Source: Candidatus Omnitrophota bacterium
Lineage (GTDB): Bacteria; Omnitrophota; Gorgyraeia; Duberdicusellales; 4484-171
Assembly (NCBI GenBank): GCA_030601015.1
Contig: JAUVUO010000105.1
Location: forward strand, 1-5,240
DNA: 5,240 nucleotides
Direction: 5' to 3'
Shown here one piece after another: positions 1-5,240 of the stretch. Position numbers and translations under genes: made by a program. Within the stretch, counting starts at the first letter, position 1, and every line of letters starts with the position of its first letter. The notes beneath the pieces were generated by a model. That model was given only the letters and a program-made list of their open reading frames with translations, searched no databases and was not told the DNA's origin.

Positions 1-2
1 AT

Positions 3-206
3 GATGCAAGAAAATTAATGAAGGCTTGTCAAAAACCCTGTCTTGATACTTGTTGGGGGCACCCGGAATCAGATTCATTATATAATTTGGTTAATGATTT
101 TATGAGCAAAGTTAATAATGATGGTAAGAGTAATAAACAGAAAAATTTTAAAAAGGCATTAAGGTTGTTAGCCTATTATCAAGAAATTTTAGAAAAAAAT
201 GGATAA
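3..206 (+). CDS. Partial CDS: C-terminal end of a probable radical SAM/SPASM protein (5' end outside window)
   Basis: The frame is open from the left edge with no stop, reading DARKLMKACQKPC and onward. The first ATG (18-20) is therefore probably an internal methionine, and this is most likely the tail of a longer gene rather than a 62-residue protein. Three cysteines spaced CX3CX3C, followed by WGHPES, resemble the last auxiliary iron-sulfur cluster cysteines of SPASM domains. The preceding R-K-L-M and the helical tail ending LAYYQEILEKNG also fit that C-terminal region. The complete neighbour downstream has an equivalent CX2CX3C motif, so the two may be tandem paralogues. The stop codon overlaps the next gene by 8 bases, which suggests one operon. 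What is seen is the open frame and the cysteines; the SPASM assignment is an inference from a short fragment. A genuine small Cys-containing protein starting at 18 cannot be excluded, because TAA at 16-18 in another frame also overlaps that ATG. Confidence 0.65.
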   Translation, partial: DARKLMKACQKPCLDTCWGHPESDSLYNLVNDFMSKVNNDGKSNKQKNFKKALRLLAYYQEILEKNG

Positions 207-1422
207 ATTGAAAGAAGTTATTATTTCTATAACGAATAGGTGCAATTCTTCTTGTATCATGTGTGACATACCCAAGGAAAGCTGCAATGAGCTTACTACT
301 TCGTCTTGGAAGAAAATGATTGATGGATCATTTTCTTTGGGAGCCGAGAATATAGTATTTAGTGGAGGAGAACCTCTATTAAGAGAAGATATATACGAGT
401 TAATTGCTTATACGAAGAATAAAGGTATGGGGGCGTGTATTGCCTCTAATGGTTTACTGGTTGATGACAAGGCAGCTTCTGATTTGTGTAAGTCAGGGGT
501 TAATGTTGTTAATATTTCTGTTGAAGGGCCGGAGGAGATACATAATTTTTTGAGAGGGGCCGGCAGTTATAAAAAAGTTATATCCGCTCTTGATAATTTA
601 CGGAAATATAATATAGAAACCACTGTAGCGGCTACAGTATCACGGTATAATTATAGATTTTTAAAATATATCGTAGGCCTAGCTAAGTCAAAAGGTGTTA
701 CTACTATAAAATTTCAACCGTTCAATAACCTTTTTATAAAGGATAAGTCGAGGGGGAAAAACTTTTTAATTTCAAAGAATGAGTCTTTTGAGTTAGAATT
801 AATAATTAGAGAAGTTATATCTCTTTGCGATGATTATGGTATTGCTACTAATCCCGATGCTTATTTAAAAAATATACCTTTATACTTAAATAAAAAAATC
901 ACTAAGAATGCGGCATGTAACTCTCTTTGGACATCTTGCCCTATTAATTCTAACGGGGAAATCTATCCTTGTTGGGTTTTAACGGGGAAAAAGTATTTAA
1001 TAGGTAATATTAAAGATAATAATATTACGGATTTATGGGGTTCAGAATATCATGATAACATAAGAGGAAAGATCGCTGCAAATGGGTGTGTTGGCTGTAT
1101 GATGAGTTGTTATGATGAATCTTTTGGTAAAGATGGTATTGATAAAAAAATCAGTGTAAATATTAATAAGATTAAAACAAGAGGAATTGTGAATTATTTG
1201 AAATTAGCAAAGAAAAGGTGGGTTAAAAGAATTAAATTTTATTTAGCCTATAGAGGCTCTTTTTTATTGTTTATGGAGAGAGTCAAAAGGTTTTTATTTA
1301 GAAAAAAAGAATGTATAAATAATTTAAGGCATGAAAATAATAAAGAAGAAATTAAAAGAATTTTAGGTGAAATTAATATAGTTAAACAAATGTTGGAAAA
1401 TGAAATAAAGGGGTTTAAATAA
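199..1422 (+). CDS. Radical SAM protein with SPASM domain
   Basis: A complete 407-residue protein. The radical SAM core starts almost at once: the CX3CX2C motif C15/C19/C22 (TNRCNSSCIMC) would bind the 4Fe-4S cluster that cleaves S-adenosylmethionine, and the SAM-binding GGEP is at 56-59. An ISVEGPEEIHNFLRG segment is typical of MoaA/PqqE-like enzymes. A SPASM region follows, with C240, C247, C258 (CPINSNGEIYPC), an IGNI...LWGS stretch, and C297/C300/C304. These would hold auxiliary iron-sulfur clusters. After about residue 315 comes a Lys/Arg-rich extension with a short hydrophobic patch (347-358) and a coiled-coil-like end (about 376-403). SPASM enzymes mature peptides or modify carbohydrates and cofactors; the substrate cannot be told here, and no precursor peptide is visible. 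The start at 199 places the Cys motif at the usual distance from the N-terminus and overlaps the upstream gene by 8 bases. It is likely a cytosolic enzyme, perhaps held at the membrane by its basic tail. Confidence 0.93.
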   Translation: MDKLKEVIISITNRCNSSCIMCDIPKESCNELTTSSWKKMIDGSFSLGAENIVFSGGEPLLREDIYELIAYTKNKGMGACIASNGLLVDDKAASDLCKSGVNVVNISVEGPEEIHNFLRGAGSYKKVISALDNLRKYNIETTVAATVSRYNYRFLKYIVGLAKSKGVTTIKFQPFNNLFIKDKSRGKNFLISKNESFELELIIREVISLCDDYGIATNPDAYLKNIPLYLNKKITKNAACNSLWTSCPINSNGEIYPCWVLTGKKYLIGNIKDNNITDLWGSEYHDNIRGKIAANGCVGCMMSCYDESFGKDGIDKKISVNINKIKTRGIVNYLKLAKKRWVKRIKFYLAYRGSFLLFMERVKRFLFRKKECINNLRHENNKEEIKRILGEINIVKQMLENEIKGFK

Positions 1423-1460
1423 AATTATTATTTTTTGTTAATATTTGAGACTGCTGTGTT

Positions 1461-2789
1461 ATGTCAGAAAGAATAAAAGTAAGCTTATATATCCCTTGTT
1501 TTAATGCAGATAAATATATTAGTTTTTGTCTGAAGGCTGTTTTAAATCAAAGTTATCCTGTTGAAGAGATTATAGTTATAGATGATGGTTCAACTGATAA
1601 TACTTCGGATATTATTTCTCAATTCCCTGTAAAAATTATTAAATATATTAAAAATAAAGGACTGCCTTATGTTAGAAATTTAGCTATTAAAAATGCGAAG
1701 AATGATTTTTTGGCCTGTGTTGATGCTGATTGCGTTCCTGAAAAAGATTGGCTGCAAAAGCTAATAAAAAATTTTTCTCCGGAAGTCGCGGGGGTAGGGG
1801 GAAAACTGGTAGAATCTGACACTAATGAAATTATTGATTCTTGGCGGTCTATTCGCATGAAACAGCATTGGGGCGATAAAAAATCGGATTCAGTACCCTT
1901 TTTGTTTGGTTCAAATAATGTTTTTAGAAAGAAGATACTTGATGATGTTGGTGGTTATAAGGATAAATGGCTGAATAATTATGAAGATGTAGACATTTCC
2001 CGAAGGGTTAATACCGCAGGATATAAAACAATATATGAACCGGAAGCCTTAGTTTATCATATCAAACATGATGATTATAAGTCCATATTAGATACTTATT
2101 GGAATTGGAATTTTGGCTATCATCAAGAAAAAGGGTTTTACCGTGATTACACGGCGTTATGTTCTAAAATAGAAGACAATATCGGTTTATCCAATAAGTT
2201 TATAGTGGAAGATTACAAAAAAAATCAGTTACATTTTATATATACCGATTTTTTGATTTCTATATATTTCACTTTAAAAGATTTTTTTTTAATTTATAAC
2301 CGAGAATACCCTTTTCCTGAGAATAATTCCAATTCATTTTATGCTCTCTATACTAATCTTATAGATCTGAATTTTTTTTCCCATATAGACAATAAAAGTA
2401 ATTCATTTAGGTCGTTAGTTTGTTCAGATCAAAAAGCCTTGCAAAATTTTTTGGTTTTTTTAGTATTTTTGTCAAAATCATTAATGAAGGAGTTTAATGA
2501 TTCTAAATTTATAAAAGGAATACTAATGTATTGTCTAAAGAGTTTTGTAAAAGAGAAAGATGAGCTTCTAGAAATATCAGTTAAAAAATTGTTATTAATG
2601 GCAGATTTGAATAAAGATTGCAATCAACTTTTAATGAAAGAACATCCTAATTTGGAAAGAAATATTATTCAGCATTTTTTAAAAAAATTTGATGAATGGC
2701 TGAATATTTTAAATTTACAAATACCGGATATTTTTAATTTAATTAAGCTTTCTCAAAATAAAATAATAAAAAGGGGGGTGAGGGTATGA
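1461..2789 (+). CDS. Family 2 (GT-A) glycosyltransferase with long C-terminal extension
   Basis: A 442-residue protein. Residues 1 to about 200 form a typical GT2 domain: SLYIPCFNADKYI at the first strand, DDGSTDNT at 41-48 for nucleotide-sugar binding, VDADC (D88/D90) as the metal-binding DxD-like motif, FGSNNVFRKK before the acceptor loop, and YEDVDISRR (E175/D176) carrying the probable catalytic base. It should transfer a sugar from an activated nucleotide donor to a glycan, lipid or protein acceptor; donor and acceptor are unknown. Residues from about 200 to 442 are mostly helical and aromatic-rich, with no motif I recognise and no clear transmembrane helix, so the enzyme is probably cytosolic or peripheral. 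ATG 1461 is the first start after an in-frame stop at 1446-1448, and only a weak GAGA precedes it. The stop shares four bases (ATGA) with the next gene. T runs at 2282-2290 and 2372-2379 lie inside the gene, but the frame remains open. Confidence 0.93.
   Translation: MSERIKVSLYIPCFNADKYISFCLKAVLNQSYPVEEIIVIDDGSTDNTSDIISQFPVKIIKYIKNKGLPYVRNLAIKNAKNDFLACVDADCVPEKDWLQKLIKNFSPEVAGVGGKLVESDTNEIIDSWRSIRMKQHWGDKKSDSVPFLFGSNNVFRKKILDDVGGYKDKWLNNYEDVDISRRVNTAGYKTIYEPEALVYHIKHDDYKSILDTYWNWNFGYHQEKGFYRDYTALCSKIEDNIGLSNKFIVEDYKKNQLHFIYTDFLISIYFTLKDFFLIYNREYPFPENNSNSFYALYTNLIDLNFFSHIDNKSNSFRSLVCSDQKALQNFLVFLVFLSKSLMKEFNDSKFIKGILMYCLKSFVKEKDELLEISVKKLLLMADLNKDCNQLLMKEHPNLERNIIQHFLKKFDEWLNILNLQIPDIFNLIKLSQNKIIKRGVRV
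2771..2784 (+). promoter_or_regulatory. Strong Shine-Dalgarno site for the membrane coiled-coil gene
   Basis: The purine-rich AAGGGGGGTGAGGG lies just before ATG 2786. It contains a near match to GGAGGTGA (GGGGGTGA, one mismatch) at usable spacing. It is the best ribosome binding site in the window: the other genes have weak sites and start on stop-codon overlaps. It lies inside the 3' end of the glycosyltransferase gene and supports the start at 2786. It may give the membrane protein higher translation than its neighbours. Confidence 0.7.
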
Positions 2790-3565
2790 GACGAACGCCT
2801 ACAGGATGGATAACTATTGCCATTTCATGGCTGGTTTTTTTTGGGAGCCTTTTATTAGGAAGTTATTACTTAGTTGGAAATGCTGTTGAAAAAGGGGTAA
2901 TAATTTTAATAACAGGATTAGCTCTTTCTGTGATATTTAGAATTTTAGCCAATATTAATGAGTTTCTTTTTAATATTGATAATAAAAATTCTTTAATGAG
3001 TTATCAAATTAAACAATTTTTAGATAATTATAAAGGGTTTTTTGAAGATAATTTAAGATTATTAAGTGAGAGTATAATTGCTGAGTTTCGTCAAAATTCA
3101 AATGATTTTATTGAGAAATTTGACAATATCCGGCGAAGTATTCAACGAAATGCAAAAGATCTTGAGGAAGGAGTGGATAATGTAAACCAAACCCTTCAAC
3201 AAAATTCAAAAGATATGGCAGGAGAGATTTCGAATTTAATCGAAAGATTTCAGCAAAATTCTGTAGATATTACTGAAAGAATTGATAATGTATGCCGGAG
3301 TTTGCAGCGAAATTCAAAGGATATTTATGAAAAAATAGAGAATGTCGATCAGGCCCTCCAACAAAATCTAAAGGATATTGCCAAAGAGAGTAATAGTACC
3401 AAGCAATTACTTATACAAAATTCAAAAGAAATTACCAAGGGTATAGATAATATGGAGCATACACTTCAACAAGTTAATTGTGATTCTAAAGATATTAATC
3501 AAAATTTATATAAATTAACTTCATTTTTAGGAGAAATAGAAAAACATCTTGATTTAAAGAAATGA
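2786..3565 (+). CDS. Membrane-anchored protein with 18-residue helical repeats
   Basis: A 259-residue protein of no family I recognise. A short basic N-terminus (MRRTPTG) precedes two predicted transmembrane helices, about residues 8-30 and 37-55, joined by a tight loop. By the positive-inside rule both ends should be cytoplasmic. Residues 101-226 are seven consecutive 18-residue repeats of approximate form LQQNSKDI..+IDNV.Q., with a degenerate eighth to 244. Hydrophobic residues fall at repeat positions 1, 8, 12 and 15, as in a helix or coiled coil with an 18-residue, 5-turn period, so a long nearly straight cytoplasmic rod is likely. There are no catalytic motifs. Its place between a glycosyltransferase and a radical SAM enzyme, with four-base ATGA overlaps on both sides, suggests a scaffold or membrane tether for the pathway, but that is inference. 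Chemoreceptor-like or chain-length-regulator roles are alternatives, but no diagnostic motif for either is present. The start is fixed by a strong ribosome binding site. Confidence 0.85.
   Translation: MRRTPTGWITIAISWLVFFGSLLLGSYYLVGNAVEKGVIILITGLALSVIFRILANINEFLFNIDNKNSLMSYQIKQFLDNYKGFFEDNLRLLSESIIAEFRQNSNDFIEKFDNIRRSIQRNAKDLEEGVDNVNQTLQQNSKDMAGEISNLIERFQQNSVDITERIDNVCRSLQRNSKDIYEKIENVDQALQQNLKDIAKESNSTKQLLIQNSKEITKGIDNMEHTLQQVNCDSKDINQNLYKLTSFLGEIEKHLDLKK
3086..3463 (+). repeat. Tandem 54-bp (18-codon) coding repeats, seven units
   Basis: Seven in-frame units of exactly 54 bases start at 3086, 3140, 3194, 3248, 3302, 3356 and 3410. A degraded eighth runs from 3464 to about 3517. Each encodes a helix beginning with a hydrophobic residue, then typically QxNSKD. 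At the DNA level the string CAAAATTCAAA recurs in units 1, 3 and 7, with close variants in units 4 to 6. Units 1 and 4, 2 and 5, and 3 and 6 resemble each other most, which suggests a higher-order three-unit (162-base) duplication followed by divergence. No indels break the register. Confidence 0.85.
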
Positions 3566-4920
3566 AGATACTTTTGGCTAATCCTCCCTGGATAACAAAG
3601 GATGGATATGGCGTAAGGGCTGGATCAAGATGGCCTTTCATTTCATCTTTAGAAAAGAATGGGAAAAGAGGATACGTTCCTTTTCCTTTTTTTCTATCTT
3701 ACGCTGTATCTTTTTTAAAAAAACATAAGAAAAATGTTATTTTGATAGATGCTGTCGCCGAAGGCCTAACTGATGCTGTGTTTTTAGAGAGGATTAAGAA
3801 TTATAGCCCGAATGTAGTAGTTCTAGAGACTTCCTCCCCTTCAATTAATGCAGATATTTTAATCGCCTCCAGCATAAAGAATAAATCGAAAAATATCAAG
3901 ATTGTTTTAGCCGGCCCTCATGTTAGTATATTCCCTTTTCAGATTTTAGAAAAATATGATTATATTGATTATATTTTAATAGGTGAGTATGAATATACAT
4001 TGTTAGATTTAATAGATTGTTTAGAAAAAGGAGAGGGGTATTTTAATGTTTTAAGTTTGGCATATAGAGAAGGCGATATGATCAAAATTAATAAAAGAAG
4101 GCCGACTATACGTGACCTTAATAGTTTGCCTTGGCCGGAAAGGGAATCTTTAGCTATATATAATTATAATGATGGGTTTTGTGATTTACCTAAACCGAAT
4201 GTCCAAATAATGGCATCTAGAGGGTGTCCATTCCAATGTTCATTCTGTCTTTGGCCTCAAGTTATGTATAATGAACATAATTATAGAAAAAGAGATCCGA
4301 AAAAAGTTGTAGATGAAATGATTTGGCTCATAAATAAATATGATTTTAAGGCAATCTATTTTGATGATGATACATTTAATATTGATAGAAAATATGTATG
4401 CGATATATGTAATGAGATAAAAAACAGGAATTTTAAGACTCCTTGGGCTATAATGGCCCGGGCTGATCTTATGGATGAAGAACTTTTAAAATTTTTAAAG
4501 CAATCAGGATTATATGCGGTTAAATATGGGATCGAATCTGCGGATAACGAAATATTAGATAGATGTGATAAGGATATGAATTTAGAACGAAGCATTCAAT
4601 CAATTAAAGTCAGTAAAGAGTTGGGCATTAAAGTTCATTTGACATTTTGTTTGGGCCTTCCCGGAGAGAATGAACAAAGCATCAAAAAAACAATAAGATT
4701 TATTGAGGAAATTAGTCCGGATTCATTTCAGTTTTCATTAGCTACGCCCTTTCCAGGAACAAAATATTTTGAATTTGTAAGGCAAAAAGGATGGCTGTTG
4801 TCAGAAGATTGGACTGATTTTAACGGGAATGGCCGAAGCGTTATAAGGACAAAAGATTTAAGCAAAGAATATTTGGAGAGAATGTTGATAGTTTTGCAGA
4901 CTAAAAAATATACATTATGA
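3562..4920 (+). CDS. B12-binding-domain radical SAM protein (BchE/HpnJ-like)
   Basis: A complete 452-residue protein starting MKILLANPPW, the usual first strand of this class. Residues 1 to about 150 form the cobalamin-binding Rossmann-like domain, with LIDAVAEG at 61-68, LAGPH at 116-120 and an IGEYEYTL segment. The usual B12 DxHxxG motif appears as D63-x-V65-xx-G68 with no histidine. The radical SAM core has C222/C226/C229 (SRGCPFQCSFC) for the SAM-cleaving cluster, FDDDTF at 267-272, YGIESAD at 322-328, LGLPGE at 364-369 and ATPFPGT at 394-400, all in the expected order. The family includes methyltransferases and ring- or lipid-modifying enzymes such as BchE and HpnJ. The reaction here is not determined, but C-methylation or modification of a lipid or glycan substrate fits the setting. 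The start overlaps the preceding stop (ATGA at 3562-3565), and the stop overlaps the next start in the same way. The length fits the family and no residue of the Cys motif is missing. Confidence 0.93.
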   Translation: MKILLANPPWITKDGYGVRAGSRWPFISSLEKNGKRGYVPFPFFLSYAVSFLKKHKKNVILIDAVAEGLTDAVFLERIKNYSPNVVVLETSSPSINADILIASSIKNKSKNIKIVLAGPHVSIFPFQILEKYDYIDYILIGEYEYTLLDLIDCLEKGEGYFNVLSLAYREGDMIKINKRRPTIRDLNSLPWPERESLAIYNYNDGFCDLPKPNVQIMASRGCPFQCSFCLWPQVMYNEHNYRKRDPKKVVDEMIWLINKYDFKAIYFDDDTFNIDRKYVCDICNEIKNRNFKTPWAIMARADLMDEELLKFLKQSGLYAVKYGIESADNEILDRCDKDMNLERSIQSIKVSKELGIKVHLTFCLGLPGENEQSIKKTIRFIEEISPDSFQFSLATPFPGTKYFEFVRQKGWLLSEDWTDFNGNGRSVIRTKDLSKEYLERMLIVLQTKKYTL

Positions 4921-5156
4921 AGGGAATGATGAATTTAATAAGAAAAACGAAAAGTGTTTGTCCCGAATGTTTTAAAATGATTGACGCATTTATTGTGGAG
5001 GAACACGGCAAAGTATATATGAATAAGGAATGTGATAAACATGGAAAGTTTAAGCTTCTTCTTTCTTTTCATCCTCGATATTATAAAGATCTGGATGAAT
5101 TTTATTTTTCATTATTTGGAAAGGAAGAAAAAGAAAAGAAATTTTACGTTTTATGA
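4917..5156 (+). CDS. Stand-alone N-terminal zinc-ribbon-like domain of an MJ0619/tetraether-synthase-like radical SAM protein
   Basis: A 79-residue protein. C15-P-x-C18 and C39-x-x-H42-G43, together with the surrounding RKTKSVCPEC, IVEEHGKVYM and KHGKF segments, match the small N-terminal domain that precedes the radical SAM core in MJ0619-like enzymes; the family includes archaeal tetraether synthase (Tes). The following FHPRYYKDLDEFYFSLF and KKFYVL also fit that family up to the point where its catalytic CX3CX2C motif would begin. Here a TGA (5154-5156) ends the frame. It may be a natural stand-alone domain acting with a partner radical SAM protein, a decayed or rearranged gene, or a frameshift in the A-rich stretch 5121-5144. 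The start at 4917 overlaps the previous stop. ATG 4929 (residue 5) is an alternative that would give the usual MNLIRKTKS beginning. The family match is from memory of conserved motifs, not from a search. Confidence 0.7.
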   Translation: MKGMMNLIRKTKSVCPECFKMIDAFIVEEHGKVYMNKECDKHGKFKLLLSFHPRYYKDLDEFYFSLFGKEEKEKKFYVL

Positions 5157-5240
5157 TGAATGAATTTGATGTAAATAGTTGTAGAAGAGCATGCAGATTG
5201 GATGAAATTAATAAATATCTATGGGAATTGAAGTACCCAT
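5153..5240 (+). CDS. Partial CDS at right edge, function unknown
   Basis: A frame opens with ATGATG at 5153/5156, overlapping the TGA of the preceding gene, and stays open for 29 codons to the window edge (MMNEFDVNSCRRACRLDEI and onward). The overlap matches the coupled style of the other junctions, so this is probably the start of the next operon gene. A CX3C pair occurs near the N-terminus, but the third cysteine of a radical SAM motif is replaced by Asp (CRRACRLD). I therefore do not call it radical SAM, and I recognise no family. The same frame is open upstream to 5099, so it could instead be the frameshifted continuation of the preceding 79-residue frame. Confidence 0.5.
   Translation, partial: MMNEFDVNSCRRACRLDEINKYLWELKYP

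Noticed and set aside
18..206. Small Cys-containing ORF as a RiPP precursor for the adjacent radical SAM/SPASM enzyme
   Set aside because: The frame is open to the window edge, and the Cys/Trp pattern looks like a SPASM C-terminus rather than a leader plus core peptide. There is no Gly-Gly or other leader-cleavage signal.
1423..1460. Rho-independent terminator after the SPASM gene
   Set aside because: There is a run of T residues at 1431-1436, but no GC-rich inverted repeat before it.
1667..1858. Minus-strand ORF of 63 codons
   Set aside because: It lies fully inside the glycosyltransferase gene opposite its conserved DxD region, is Ser/Phe-rich as expected of antisense AT-rich DNA, and shows no domain.
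2282..2379. T homopolymers (2282-2290 and 2372-2379) as frameshift sites in the glycosyltransferase
   Set aside because: The frame continues through both runs to a stop that makes a perfect ATGA overlap with the next gene, so the gene appears intact.
2429..2623. Minus-strand ORF of 64 codons
   Set aside because: It is a shadow of the glycosyltransferase C-terminal region, low in complexity, with no supporting ribosome site or motif.
3086..3517. CRISPR array or non-coding tandem repeat
   Set aside because: The 54-base periodicity is in frame, diverged at the DNA level and conserved at protein level as a helix. There are no separate repeats and spacers.
4356..4595. Minus-strand ORF of 79 codons
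   Set aside because: It is antisense to the conserved radical SAM core of the B12-binding protein, so the plus-strand frame explains the sequence.

Overview
The window is a compact, all-plus-strand gene cluster of AT-rich DNA. I read it as part of a chromosome from an uncultured bacterium. The AT bias, the dense stop-start overlaps, and the mix of SPASM, B12-binding and tetraether-synthase-like radical SAM proteins beside a family 2 glycosyltransferase resemble accessory clusters seen in candidate phyla such as Omnitrophota. That placement is a weak inference, because there is no rRNA or universal marker here.

Layout from left to right. (1) 3..206 is the 3' end of a gene cut by the window edge, most likely the C-terminus of a radical SAM/SPASM protein. 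(2) 199..1422 is a complete radical SAM/SPASM protein, overlapping gene 1 by 8 bases. (3) After the only real gap (38 bases), 1461..2789 is a family 2 (GT-A) glycosyltransferase with a long C-terminal extension. (4) 2786..3565 is a small membrane protein: two transmembrane helices followed by a cytoplasmic helical rod built from seven to eight 18-residue repeats. (5) 3562..4920 is a B12-binding-domain radical SAM enzyme of the BchE/HpnJ-like type. (6) 4917..5156 is a 79-residue protein that looks like only the N-terminal zinc-ribbon-like domain of MJ0619/tetraether-synthase-like radical SAM enzymes. (7) 5153..5240 is the start of another reading frame that runs off the right edge.

Genes 3-4, 4-5, 5-6 and 6-7 share ATGA-type overlaps, so they are probably translationally coupled and made together. 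Functionally the set suggests enzymatic tailoring of a cell-surface glycan, lipid or peptide: two or more radical SAM enzymes would modify a substrate and a glycosyltransferase would decorate it, with the coiled-coil membrane protein as a possible anchor or scaffold. No RiPP precursor peptide, transporter, transposase, CRISPR array, tRNA or rRNA is visible, so the substrate is unknown. There is no gene-free stretch longer than 300 bases.

The points most worth following are the 18-residue repeat membrane protein, the isolated zinc-ribbon domain whose catalytic domain is missing, and the clustering of three distinct radical SAM-related classes around one glycosyltransferase.
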